Shown: piece after piece, positions 24,258 to 33,349 of the stretch | Position numbering within the stretch: the stretch's first letter is position 1 | How the letters are laid out: every line of letters begins with the position of its first letter | NCBI GenBank assembly: GCA_020343875.1 | Contig: CP070811.1 | Span: forward strand, 3,361,625 to 3,401,641 | Direction: 5' to 3' | Origin: Anaerolineales bacterium | GTDB taxonomy: Bacteria; Chloroflexota; Anaerolineae; 4572-78; NAK82 | Length of the DNA stretch: 40,017 bases | Position numbers and translations under genes: made by a program | The notes under the pieces: generated by a model | What the model was told of the DNA's origin: nothing | Database searches by the model: none | Seen by the model: the letters and a program-made list of their open reading frames with translations, nothing else

Positions 24258-27026
24258 TTACTCGGCCAGCGCATCGGTGATCTCCACCAACTGCCTTAGC
24301 GCCTGCTCCATAGCATCCAACTCACTGCCGTAAGTGGCCCAGTCACCGGCGCGGAGTGCCTCTTGGGCGGCCATGTAGTGCTCGTCGGCCTGACGGGCCA
24401 GGTCATAGACTTGTTGGCTCAAGTCGGAAGGGAGTTCGCCGGAAACGACCGGGCTGGGTTGTGGCGTCTCTGCCTCAGAGGCAGGCACTTCTACTGCCTC
24501 AGCACCGAGGCGAAGGTCAAGCTGCGGGAATAGTCTTACCAGCCCCTCGGCCAGCGTCTCGGCCATCACCACTCGCTCGCCGGAGGCCAAGACCACGCGC
24601 TTGAGCTCGGGTATCTGGCCCGACTCAGCTTGCAGATAGAGGGGCTCCACGTAGAGCAGCGACCGCTCCATAGGGATGACCAGCAGATTGCCGCGGATGA
24701 CCTGCGACCCACGTTGGCTCCACAACGATAGCTGGGCCGAAATCTCCGGGTCCTGGTCGATACGGGCCTCGATTTGAAGCGGTCCAAAGATTAGCTCCTG
24801 CTTGGGGAACCGGTAGACGACGAGTTGCCCGTAATGTTGGCCATCACTGCGGCCAGCCATCCAAGCGATGAGGTTGTCTTTGGTAGCAGGCGTGAAGGGT
24901 TGAATGAGCAAGAACTCTTCTTCCCCCGGAGAGCCTGTAGCCTGTACCTCGCCTGGTAACCGAATGATGACGTAATAGGGCTCGACAGGCTGATCCTGAC
25001 CAGAAAAGACTTCGCGTGGCAGATCCCACAGATCCTCTTTGTTATAGAAGACATTCACATCGCGCATGTGATAGGTCTGGTACATGGTAGCCTGGATGCG
25101 AAAAAGCCCCTCAGGGTAGCGCAGATGTTCTCGAAGGCCATCGGGCATAGCATCCTGGGGGGTGAAAAGGGTAGGGAAAATAGCAGCGTAGGTTTGCACC
25201 AGTGGATCGGTTGGGTCAGAAATGTAAAAAGTCATCGAGCCGTTGTAGGTGTCAATCACTACTTTGACGGCATTGCGGATGTAGTTGATATCCCTATTGA
25301 CCGGCTCAGCGTACGGATATCGGTCGCTGACCGTGTAAGCATCCTGGATCCAGTAGAGCTTCCCGTCCATAATCGTCAGGTACGGATCGTTGTCATAGCG
25401 CAAAAAGGGCGCTACCTGGCGCACCCGGTCCTGGATACGCCGGTTGAACATCAAGCGACTGTTGCTGTCAATGTACTGACTCAGCAGAACATTGGCGTCA
25501 GCCAGGCGCAGGGCGAAAGCCAAGCGTTTTGGGTAGGAATCAAGGGGTACCCCGCCGGTCCCTTCGTAAAAGGTATACACGTTCTCGTCGCCACGTGGGT
25601 AGTCGAACTCCTCGATGCCAGTATTGACGAATACATAATTGGTCGTCAGTTCGCCATAGTAGATTTCGGGGCGCTCAATCGTGAGTGGCACCGAAATCTC
25701 CGGCGGGAGGTCCTTAATCCACAGTTGGGGCAGCCCCTCGGGGGTAACCTCGTTGACCGGGTTCATCACCACGCCGTATCCGTGGGTGAATTGCAGGTGC
25801 TGGTTGACCCATGTGACCGACTGTAATTGCGATTGATCCAATTCACGAGCGGCCAGAATCACCTGGCGATAGTCGCCATCAATCCAGTAACGGTCAATGT
25901 CCAAGTCGGTGAAGCCGTAATAGAGGCGAATCTCCTGAATCTGACGGTAGGTCTGGCCCAGAGGGCGATAGTCCCACAGACGGATATTCTGAAGGGTGGT
26001 CTGGCTGGCCTCCAACTGTTCCACGCCTAGCCGCTCCACCTGGCCAAAATCTCGCTCATCTACATTGTCTAGTCCGTAGGCCTGCCTAGTAAACTGGATG
26101 TTGTGTTCGATGTAGGGCGCCTCGCGAGCCAGTTCGTTCGGCTCAACGAGGTAACGTTGCATGAAACCAGGCACGATACTGATGATGACCAGCCCGACGG
26201 CCATCCACACACCAACCCCGATGAGGGGCAACCAGAGCCGTCTCAGGATCACGTTTACCAGCAACGTACCAGCGATGATGATAGCCAGCCAGAACATAGC
26301 TTGCAAGGCAGGTAACTCGGCATGAACGTCGGTATAGCTGGCGCCAAAAGCGACGCCGCGCGGCGAGTAGAGCAAGTCAAAGGCAGCCAATCGGTGCCCC
26401 CAGGCGACCACGGCAAACAGGGCCGCTCCCAGCGCCGAAGCGTGCAAACGAACGTGGGGCAAGACGATGATCTCCCCTTCACGCAGATTGTGCAACTGAG
26501 CGAAGAAGTAGATGATGAGCACGCCAATGAGGCTCATCAGCAAGGTGGTGATAAGCCAGCCCTGAATGAAGTGATACATCGGTAGCGTGAACACATAGAA
26601 GCCCACGTCCTGGCCAAAGAGAGGATCACGCACACCAAAAGACGCCTGATTGAAGAAACGCAGGAAGTCCAGCCAGCGTGGTGTAGCAGCAGCAGCTACT
26701 GCCAGGCCCAAGAAGAGCCCCGTTGCCCAAACCAGCCAGCCAAAGATTGGCAAGTCCAGGGTGCGACGCTGACCTAGAAAGAGTTCCCCGCGCGTGGAAA
26801 ACCAGCGGGCCAGCATGAGATTGCCCACGAATATGATGGCAAAGGGCACCCCTGCCCCGAAGAACACGGCCACCCCGGCCAACAGCGAGGTAACATACAC
26901 ACTTTCGAACTTGACGCTCTGAAACCACAACCAATTGGTGTACATAGTCACGCCAAAGCGCAGCAGTAGAAAGAGCACAAAGGCGATAATGATGGTGGTC
27001 CAGAGACGGAGTCGCGTTGCAGTCAT
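24258..27026 (-). CDS. UPF0182 family giant membrane protein, about 922 aa
   Basis: The N-terminal third has about seven transmembrane helices, starting LWTTIIIAFVLFLLLRFGVTMYTNWLWFQSVKFE. A very large soluble region follows with the family's conserved blocks (REAPYIEHNIQFTRQAYGLD, NVRLWDYRPL-like, PYLTIMDGKLYWIQDAYT, GSMTFYISDPTDPLVQTYA, QVIRGNLLVIPMERSLLYVEPLYLQAE). UPF0182 is widespread in Actinobacteria, Chloroflexota and Cyanobacteria; its function is unknown, with envelope roles suspected. The C-terminal Asp/Glu/Gln-rich helices are also typical. I use the ATG at 27026; an ATG seven codons earlier is possible. Confidence 0.9.
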   Translation of the reverse strand: MTATRLRLWTTIIIAFVLFLLLRFGVTMYTNWLWFQSVKFESVYVTSLLAGVAVFFGAGVPFAIIFVGNLMLARWFSTRGELFLGQRRTLDLPIFGWLVWATGLFLGLAVAAAATPRWLDFLRFFNQASFGVRDPLFGQDVGFYVFTLPMYHFIQGWLITTLLMSLIGVLIIYFFAQLHNLREGEIIVLPHVRLHASALGAALFAVVAWGHRLAAFDLLYSPRGVAFGASYTDVHAELPALQAMFWLAIIIAGTLLVNVILRRLWLPLIGVGVWMAVGLVIISIVPGFMQRYLVEPNELAREAPYIEHNIQFTRQAYGLDNVDERDFGQVERLGVEQLEASQTTLQNIRLWDYRPLGQTYRQIQEIRLYYGFTDLDIDRYWIDGDYRQVILAARELDQSQLQSVTWVNQHLQFTHGYGVVMNPVNEVTPEGLPQLWIKDLPPEISVPLTIERPEIYYGELTTNYVFVNTGIEEFDYPRGDENVYTFYEGTGGVPLDSYPKRLAFALRLADANVLLSQYIDSNSRLMFNRRIQDRVRQVAPFLRYDNDPYLTIMDGKLYWIQDAYTVSDRYPYAEPVNRDINYIRNAVKVVIDTYNGSMTFYISDPTDPLVQTYAAIFPTLFTPQDAMPDGLREHLRYPEGLFRIQATMYQTYHMRDVNVFYNKEDLWDLPREVFSGQDQPVEPYYVIIRLPGEVQATGSPGEEEFLLIQPFTPATKDNLIAWMAGRSDGQHYGQLVVYRFPKQELIFGPLQIEARIDQDPEISAQLSLWSQRGSQVIRGNLLVIPMERSLLYVEPLYLQAESGQIPELKRVVLASGERVVMAETLAEGLVRLFPQLDLRLGAEAVEVPASEAETPQPSPVVSGELPSDLSQQVYDLARQADEHYMAAQEALRAGDWATYGSELDAMEQALRQLVEITDALAE

Positions 27027-27141
27027 CGAGATTTCCTTTCCAGTCATAAGGCCTATGAGAAAAGCCTATTTGATCGCTATATGATGCATAAAAGATGGCA
27101 CGTATCGCCACGTGGCCACAGAGTCCTCTACCAGCCGCTGT

Positions 27142-29628
27142 CTACCGCCCCCCAATTTCCACCCAATCCACTGCCGCAGCCAGCAAGCGGTCATCGGAGA
27201 CACCGGTTAGCACAGCCGAGGGGGGGGTGGCGTGGTCGAAGTGCAAGGTAAGGATATTGAGCCCCTGACCTAGCGCAGATTCCGAGAGTGTGACCTCGAT
27301 CACCTGCCATCCTTCACGCAACGATATGGCTACATCCATTAGTTGCTGACCGTTAAGAGTCATGGACATGGTCTGTGGTGGCGCCGTGGGAAACGTGAAG
27401 GGAGCAATTTGCATCCTAAGGACCCGGGCGCCAGCGCCACGTGCAGGGAAGAAAAGGCGTGCCTCGGTCCCCAGGACCCAGTTGGCGGTGGCAGCGAAGA
27501 CTTCCTCGTCATCAGCCCAGCCTTCACCCCGATATGGAGCTGAGGTCCAGTCACCGAAATCCACCCGCAAAGGGTCCGGGACAGGTGGCTGAATCACGCG
27601 GTAGACGAACGCACCATCACCGCTGGCAACGGACTCAGAGTCCAGAGGGATCAGCGAAAAGGCCAGCTCACGAGTGGCAGGCATGGTGTCCACGTAAGGA
27701 TACCGAAGCGGAATTGGCTCGTGGACGATCAGGTAGCGCACGTCATACAGAGCCATCAACTCCCCTGCCTGGGCACGGGCACGAGCCAGTGTTTCAGCAT
27801 CTACCTCACGATAAAGCTCGGTCTGCGTCAGAGCGCGGAAGAGAGGGATGCGGGTGAAGTAGTCAAATTTGAAGTCAGGCGCGCGCGAGATGTTGCCAGC
27901 CAGCATCCGTTTATGATGTAAAGATTGGTAGTATTGTAATTGCGTTCGCTCTGCACCCCAAGTACCAAAGCTGTTGCGCCAGCCCAGCGGGAGCTGCAAC
28001 ACTGCAAAATCCCCTGGCTCGGCGGCAATGGCCGCGTAAGATTCTGGCACCCGGGCATCGGTCAACGGCAAAGGAATGGAGACCTGGTCAAACAAGACAA
28101 TCAACAGTATGAGGCCACCGGCGATCAGGCGGGAGACTAGAGGCTGGAGAGCGCCTGGGGATTTGAGATTTGACACACCTACTTTGCCCGCGTCGGGCTG
28201 ACTGCGGAGCATGTGGCTGGGTGGTTCAGGTGCTTGATGTCTGCCTGCGCTGAAAAGCCTACCAAGCAGATTCGAGACTCCGTATCCCACCAACACTGCC
28301 AGCGACAGGCTCAAGACCACGCTGAACCGATTGGGTACGCGATTCGCCTTGATGATAGGGATGTAATGCAGCAAGGCAAAGGGCAGAGGAAAGGTAACAT
28401 CTTGGGACAGCCCTTGCTCGCGCAAAAGGTTATCGAAAGGGAAAAGGAACCGTCCATTGACCTGAAGCAATGGTCCTAACGTGAACACGGCAAAGACAAC
28501 CGCACTCCATACCCAAGCGCGGGCTTGTCTCCATGCCTTCAGGGCGCCGATCGCTGCCAGAATCACGACACCGTAGCCCAAAAAGACCGTGTTCACATCC
28601 CGGAAACGCGCGTTACCCTCAACGACGGCGCGCAGATGCGCTGGCCAGTTGTCAGCCCCCAACAAGGGATGCAGCGGGGTGGGCGTGAACCAGCCGACCA
28701 GATCAGCTGAGAGTTTCAGCCCCTCCCCCCATCCGGCCAGAGCAAAGTCCCCATGGGCGAAGGCACGCAGGATGGGCAGCATCACCGGCCACCAGAGGAC
28801 TCCCACCGTCCCTGCCAGCACGAGCAGGCGCGGGCTCACCTTCAACAGACGATAGCTGGCTGGCGATATTCGATAGACAATGTGCCAGAAGCTGGATGGC
28901 ACATAGGAGGCAGGTTGGGGCGCTTTGGCCGCGCGCAGTTCGAAGAAGACCAAAATGAGGCTGAGAAAGAGCAAGAACACACCAAATATCATCTCGGCCA
29001 GCAAGGCAAAAACCGCAAAGACTCCGGCCAAGACAGCATTTCGATAGCCCGGCTCACGCAGGGCCTTCAAAAGAAACAAAGCATAGAAAGGAAAACCCTG
29101 TGCTGTGACCATATCGTAGTGGCCGAGGGCAGCATAGATCATTCGGCTGGCGGCAAAAGCATAGACTGCCCCGGCGACGAAGGCCGCTAACCTGTAGGGC
29201 AAGACATCGTCATGTGCTCTAGCTCGCTGCCGGCCGTTAACCAAAAGATATAGCACCAGCAAATAGGTGCCGTAGCCACTCACCACATAGGCGAACAGAA
29301 TGGTCAGGTTCGAGGCCAGGGGCAAGAGTAATGTCATCTGCAAAGGAAGACTGAGCATCGCATTGAAGAAATTGAACGTATAGAGCACCAAGTCAATGCC
29401 CAGGGGATAGAAGATGTAATCTGTGCGAAGCGGTGATTGCCCCAGGTCGAGAATAGCGAACTTAAACCACCAGATATTCCACACAAAGGTGGACTCGTCG
29501 AAGGCCCAGACCGCACTGCCAGGGATGTGGGTTGCCATTTGAGTGACTAGCGGCCAAGTGAGCCCGACGATCAGCAACGTGTAGAGAGTAAGTACAAGAA
29601 GGTGCGCACGATATCTTTTGATATCCAA
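27142..29628 (-). CDS. polytopic membrane protein, GT-C glycosyltransferase-like, about 828 aa
   Basis: About ten or more transmembrane helices in the first 560 residues begin HLLVLTLYTLLIVGLTWPLV. The first extracytoplasmic loop has a DEST motif (AFDESTFVWNIWWFK), and a PLG-type motif follows (YIFYPLGIDLVLYTFN). A long C-terminal soluble domain follows with a beta-sandwich (RVLRMQIAPFT...MTLNGQQLMDV...WQVIEVTLSE). The topology resembles lipid-linked-sugar (GT-C) transferases and YfhO-like proteins, but no catalytic residue set is certain. I chose TTG 29628 with GGGAGGA upstream; the reading frame runs on to 29817 but lacks a ribosome site and crosses the divergent promoter. Confidence 0.7.
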   Translation of the reverse strand: MDIKRYRAHLLVLTLYTLLIVGLTWPLVTQMATHIPGSAVWAFDESTFVWNIWWFKFAILDLGQSPLRTDYIFYPLGIDLVLYTFNFFNAMLSLPLQMTLLLPLASNLTILFAYVVSGYGTYLLVLYLLVNGRQRARAHDDVLPYRLAAFVAGAVYAFAASRMIYAALGHYDMVTAQGFPFYALFLLKALREPGYRNAVLAGVFAVFALLAEMIFGVFLLFLSLILVFFELRAAKAPQPASYVPSSFWHIVYRISPASYRLLKVSPRLLVLAGTVGVLWWPVMLPILRAFAHGDFALAGWGEGLKLSADLVGWFTPTPLHPLLGADNWPAHLRAVVEGNARFRDVNTVFLGYGVVILAAIGALKAWRQARAWVWSAVVFAVFTLGPLLQVNGRFLFPFDNLLREQGLSQDVTFPLPFALLHYIPIIKANRVPNRFSVVLSLSLAVLVGYGVSNLLGRLFSAGRHQAPEPPSHMLRSQPDAGKVGVSNLKSPGALQPLVSRLIAGGLILLIVLFDQVSIPLPLTDARVPESYAAIAAEPGDFAVLQLPLGWRNSFGTWGAERTQLQYYQSLHHKRMLAGNISRAPDFKFDYFTRIPLFRALTQTELYREVDAETLARARAQAGELMALYDVRYLIVHEPIPLRYPYVDTMPATRELAFSLIPLDSESVASGDGAFVYRVIQPPVPDPLRVDFGDWTSAPYRGEGWADDEEVFAATANWVLGTEARLFFPARGAGARVLRMQIAPFTFPTAPPQTMSMTLNGQQLMDVAISLREGWQVIEVTLSESALGQGLNILTLHFDHATPPSAVLTGVSDDRLLAAAVDWVEIGGR

Positions 29629-29850
29629 GTCGATCGTCCTCCCAGGTGGTCTTATGATACCACGAGATGAAGGATTCGATAAATCACAGTCCACATAAGC
29701 AGGGTGAAACTGAGACGGGCATAGAAGCATAGAATATCCCAACCCAGGCTTGTATCTTACAGCCGGAGGGCACCGGCCTTGAGAGGCTAGGCGCGCAGCG
29801 GGCTGGAGAGAGTGCATTCGGACTTGAACGCGCGGATTAGGGGCCGCGAT

Positions 29851-29879
29851 TTGTCAAGCCAGCTGGAGGCTGGTATAAT
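29851..29879 (+). promoter_or_regulatory. near-consensus promoter of the two unknown genes
   Basis: TTGTCA (29851-29856), a 17-base spacer and a perfect TATAAT (29874-29879) with extended TGG. The transcript should start near 29886, which excludes translation starts upstream of that point. Confidence 0.8.
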
Positions 29880-29934
29880 GTGGCTTTGGTATAGAACTTA
29901 TGGATATTTTTCAAATTTGGGGAGACTTACTTCA

Positions 29935-31527
29935 TTGGTCCAACGTAAAACCCAGACTTCCACATACTGGCAAGAGCAGTTTAGCGTAAACGCTGACGAT
30001 ATTGAACATCTATATAGCCTGCTCCTGGAGAGAAACCAGCCGCAGTCTACCGATAGTCTGGCCCTGACTGTGGTGCAGCGCCATTGCCAGCTCGAAGAGA
30101 TGGCTATTCGGGCCGAACTCCAACGCGGCACTCTGTATCAACCCAGAGACAGCTATCAGGTGGGGGATCAACTGGTCTTTCCCCGATTTGACTACGCGGC
30201 AGCCACCGTCACAGGTCAGCGACCTGGTCATAACCCGCAATATGGCGATTTTAGCGTCTTGCAGGTCGAGTTCGAAGCGAACGGTGGCGTTAGCGAGTTT
30301 GTGGCCGAATTCGCCCACCCCCATCCACTGAATTTGGAGGCGGGGCAGAGTCTGGCCGAAGCGGAAGGCCTGGCTTCTCCCCAAGAGCTATACGAGCTTT
30401 ACACCACACATATCCACTCCAAACTTCTAGCGGCCTTAAAGAGCAACGAGGAATTCATCAACTTCCGAGGGCTCTGGTCCCTGAAAGGGCTGCTAGTACC
30501 CATTCACGATGGTCATCTCAACATCGCCGAGGCGGTCATTGACATCGGTGACAAGCCCCTGCCAGTTGAGGCGTTTCTAGGGGATTTGGACCTGCCGGCC
30601 GACATCCCTACTGAAACCCAAGTGCTTTCCATGAACTTTGCCCTGGACGCCGATGAGCGCTTCGAGAACGTAGGCCCTAAGGGAGAGGTCCTTTGGTATC
30701 TGCGCCGGCTTGAGCCTCCCAAGGTGACTCAGGTACCCCTGCACCTACACTCGGCTGGATTGCCCTTTGACCTGGAACCCTTTGACAACGAATTGCGCCG
30801 GCTGGTAGGCGAGCTTGACGACGAAATGACGGATCCTGTGCATATGCGCCCGCCTCTTTCTGATGCCGAGTCGGCCGTCGTCACCCTTAATTATCCGCAT
30901 CGTCGGGCGGGAACGTTACCCATTATTCCCAAGACCGACCCCTTTTTCCCCGAAGCCGATGATCACCACGTACGTATCACGTTTGTTGACAAACGCTCGG
31001 GTGACCAGATGCCCGGCTGGGTGGTAAGCGAGGGCAAATACGTGTTTGGCCTCGGCCAATGGTACGCTCAAAACCAGTTACCGGCCGGCGCATACATCTC
31101 TCTGTACGCCACGGATGATCCACTGACCACCATGGTGGATTATCAACCAGTGCGGCTCAAGCGCGAGTGGATTCGGGTTGCCATCTATAAGAGTGGCAAG
31201 TTGAATTTCCAGCTCCTCAAGCAACCGATCACCTGTGAATACGATGACCTGATGGTGATCGGCGTCAATGACCCGGATGCCATCGACACTTATTGGTCCA
31301 GCGCCGAACAACAGGCAAAGCCGCTCTCAAACCTTTTACGGCAAATCTTTCCGGAATTGGCTAAGTTAAATCCCCAGGGGGCAGTCCATGCCAAGACGTT
31401 GTACAGCGCTGTGAACGTTGTCCGTCGCTGCCCGCCCGGTCCCATCTTCCATGAACTGTCCACCAAGGCAAGCTTCATCCCTATGGGACACGGCTACTGG
31501 ACCTATGATGCTTCAATAGAGGCCTAA
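29935..31527 (+). CDS. unrecognised soluble protein, about 530 aa
   Basis: I do not recognise this protein. It has no signal peptide or membrane helix. An N-terminal helical region is followed by mixed alpha/beta segments. Conspicuous blocks are FVAEFAHPHPLNL, LYTTHIHSKLLAALKSNEEFINFRGLW, a repeated LDLPADIPTETQ, and a C-terminal VRITFVDKRSGDQMPGWVVSEGKYVFGLGQWYAQNQLPAGAYI that looks like a small beta-barrel. I chose TTG 29935 because GGGGAG lies 10 bases upstream and it follows the predicted transcript start; the frame is open from 29812. It is coupled to a second unknown gene 6 bases downstream. Confidence 0.65.
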   Translation: MVQRKTQTSTYWQEQFSVNADDIEHLYSLLLERNQPQSTDSLALTVVQRHCQLEEMAIRAELQRGTLYQPRDSYQVGDQLVFPRFDYAAATVTGQRPGHNPQYGDFSVLQVEFEANGGVSEFVAEFAHPHPLNLEAGQSLAEAEGLASPQELYELYTTHIHSKLLAALKSNEEFINFRGLWSLKGLLVPIHDGHLNIAEAVIDIGDKPLPVEAFLGDLDLPADIPTETQVLSMNFALDADERFENVGPKGEVLWYLRRLEPPKVTQVPLHLHSAGLPFDLEPFDNELRRLVGELDDEMTDPVHMRPPLSDAESAVVTLNYPHRRAGTLPIIPKTDPFFPEADDHHVRITFVDKRSGDQMPGWVVSEGKYVFGLGQWYAQNQLPAGAYISLYATDDPLTTMVDYQPVRLKREWIRVAIYKSGKLNFQLLKQPITCEYDDLMVIGVNDPDAIDTYWSSAEQQAKPLSNLLRQIFPELAKLNPQGAVHAKTLYSAVNVVRRCPPGPIFHELSTKASFIPMGHGYWTYDASIEA

Positions 31528-31533
31528 TGGCTT

Positions 31534-31986
31534 ATGGCTCGATACGTAAAACCAACCCTGGATACTAAATTTCACATAGACTTCGATTGGTGGCAGCAGA
31601 AAGGCTGGGATCTGCAGATTCATCTACATGACCTGCTGTGTTCAGAGTGCCGGGCTGAATACGCCAACACCACACACCCTCAAGAAATCGACTGGGTTAG
31701 TCTTGACACAGGAGAGGTCAGGCAAGTTGACTTTATATGGCATGTGATCCGCACACACTGCAGCCAGAAGCCCGACTACATTACTGAACATACCCCCCTG
31801 ACCGCAGCTGTGTTCCGGATTTTCCTTGCCAACGACAATACGCCCCTCACACCACGAGGATTGCACCAGGTATTAGGACGCAAGTCTCCTACCCTCATAT
31901 TGCGAACCATCGGCGGTCGCCAAATATTCATGGGCGTTAGACCGGTTTCCGTACCAGTCCGTAGGGTAACGCAAAAGGCAGCCTGA
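31534..31986 (+). CDS. unrecognised 150-aa protein, partner of the preceding gene
   Basis: Not recognised. MARYVKPTLDTKFHIDFDWWQQKGWDLQIHLHDLLCSECRAEY contains an HLHDLLCSEC cluster that could bind a metal. The second half, TPLTAAVFRIFLANDNTPLTPRGLHQVLGRKSPTLILRTIGGRQIFMGVRPV, looks like a helix-rich segment similar to a winged-helix fold (inference). It begins 6 bases after the upstream stop, so the two are translationally linked and probably act together. Confidence 0.65.
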   Translation: MARYVKPTLDTKFHIDFDWWQQKGWDLQIHLHDLLCSECRAEYANTTHPQEIDWVSLDTGEVRQVDFIWHVIRTHCSQKPDYITEHTPLTAAVFRIFLANDNTPLTPRGLHQVLGRKSPTLILRTIGGRQIFMGVRPVSVPVRRVTQKAA

Positions 31987-32117
31987 CGACCGCCATCCTT
32001 GGCAGACAAGCCTGATGCGATCCTCCCTTTACAGGTTTCAGCAGGGATGGGTGCCAGAGCAATAAACAGAAGCTGAGCGGCAAGCCTAACCTAGCTCTGG
32101 TCCGAGTTTCGACTGAT

Positions 32118-32164
32118 AGCCTCTATGCCTGTGATGTGTACGTATCCGGGTGATAGAGGCTTTT
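32118..32164 (+). terminator. possible terminator of the two unknown genes
   Basis: AGCCTCTAT (32118-32126) and ATAGAGGCT (32153-32161) form a perfect 9-base-pair stem with a 26-base loop, followed by TTTT. The loop is long for a standard terminator. The rest of 31987-32387 shows nothing else. Confidence 0.5.
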
Positions 32165-32382
32165 CACGTCTGAGGATTGGTCATAAGTTGGAGGGCGCCC
32201 AGAGCTGACCCAGGGGCGTGACGAGGTGGCCTTCGAGGCACTGGTAGACCCCCAGCACTATGGAGCCCATCGCAAGCATTGCTACAAGGGAATCACCAGA
32301 TCCCCGCCTCGATTGGAAAAGAGCAAGATCTGACGATGCTGGTTGGCTGGCTGGCCTGGCAAATCTAGCCAAAACCGTAAGG

Positions 32383-32411
32383 AAAAAGGCCTGGACTTGT
32401 CAGCCCAGGCC
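32383..32411 (-). terminator. terminator of the cytochrome operon
   Basis: On the minus strand GGCCTGG/CCAGGCC forms a 7-base-pair stem followed immediately by TTTTTCC, about 45 bases past the stop of the last cytochrome c gene. Confidence 0.8.
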
Positions 32412-32457
32412 AATCCTCAAGTATCGAGTTTATTTGATGCATGGTTCGCTGGCAGGC

Positions 32458-33282
32458 TCACTCTCTGCGCGCCAGAGCACCGATGACACCCACCACAACC
32501 AACGCCAGAAGGGCCACCAACATCACCACTACCCCCAATGGCCCGCTCAGGGCTGAGGGAGCGGGGGTGGGTGTCGGCACCAACTCAACCATGTCTGCCG
32601 ATGCCTGCCAGCTCACGATGAAAGCTACAATATCATCGATGTCCGTGCCCGTCAGCGGGCCGCCGTAGGTTCGGCCCCAAGCCGACATGGGAGAGCCAGG
32701 CACACCCCGCTCAATAGTCGTCTTAACGCGGAGATCCGGTCGGATGGCAGGCCACTCCTTGGCCAGCCTTGCGCCGATACGGCCTTCCCCATTAGAACCG
32801 TGGCAAACGGCACAGTTTTCATCGTAGAGGACAGCTCCCCGGTTGGGATCCCCTTCAACCTCGGGAATTGGAGTGATGGGTGGTCGAGGCGTAACCGCTA
32901 GCGTGGGCAGCGGGGGGACGCCACCGGTTTCCCAACTGAGGATATAAAGCGTGAGGGCTTCAATTTCTTCATCAGACAAAGGGCCGCCCTTCTTCTGACT
33001 CCAGGCCGGCATGGGCGAGCCCGAAACACCTTCCTCGATGACAGTTCTGACACGCAGATCAGGACGGATTGAGGGCCAGTCCTTGGATAAAGTAGCACCG
33101 ACCCGTCCTTCCCCGCTGGAGCCGTGGCAGACGGCACAATTTTCAGCGTAGAGCCGCCCCCCCAACTCGAGCTGCTCGTCGGTGGGGCCCTGAGCCAGCG
33201 CTGGCACTTGCCAGAATATGATCAGTATTAGGGTAATCAACAGGGCCAGCCCAACCTGGCGAGGGCGGCTTGGTGATTGCAT
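32458..33282 (-). CDS. dihaem cytochrome c with internal duplication, 274 aa
   Basis: It has an N-terminal hydrophobic export signal/anchor (GLALLITLILIIFWQVPALA, 11-30). Two near-identical class I cytochrome c domains carry CAVCH at 49-53 and 157-161, each with the block GEGRxGAxLxKxWPxIRPDLRV and Met ligand in GSPM. A C-terminal transmembrane helix ends in ARRE. A Pro-rich linker joins the domains. It is exported and would carry electrons from the cytochrome b/Rieske core to an oxidase or soluble carrier. The ATG at 33282 has GGGAGG 5 bases upstream. It is the last gene of the four-gene operon. Confidence 0.92.
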   Translation of the reverse strand: MQSPSRPRQVGLALLITLILIIFWQVPALAQGPTDEQLELGGRLYAENCAVCHGSSGEGRVGATLSKDWPSIRPDLRVRTVIEEGVSGSPMPAWSQKKGGPLSDEEIEALTLYILSWETGGVPPLPTLAVTPRPPITPIPEVEGDPNRGAVLYDENCAVCHGSNGEGRIGARLAKEWPAIRPDLRVKTTIERGVPGSPMSAWGRTYGGPLTGTDIDDIVAFIVSWQASADMVELVPTPTPAPSALSGPLGVVVMLVALLALVVVGVIGALARRE

Positions 33283-33349
33283 AAGCACCTCCCGGGATAA
33301 CGCAACACTAACCTCGACCGCACGCCCGGTAACCTTGCGGGTGGGTCGG

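Noticed and set aside
25068..25826. 252-codon plus-strand reading frame
   Set aside because: Antisense to the UPF0182 gene; it is a product of GC-rich codon bias.
29629..29817. N-terminal extension of the GT-C-like protein
   Set aside because: It has no ribosome site and overlaps the divergent consensus promoter; the TTG at 29628 has a good site.
29812..29934. N-terminal extension of the 530-aa unknown protein
   Set aside because: A TTGTCA-17-TATAAT promoter lies inside it, so it would not be transcribed from that promoter.
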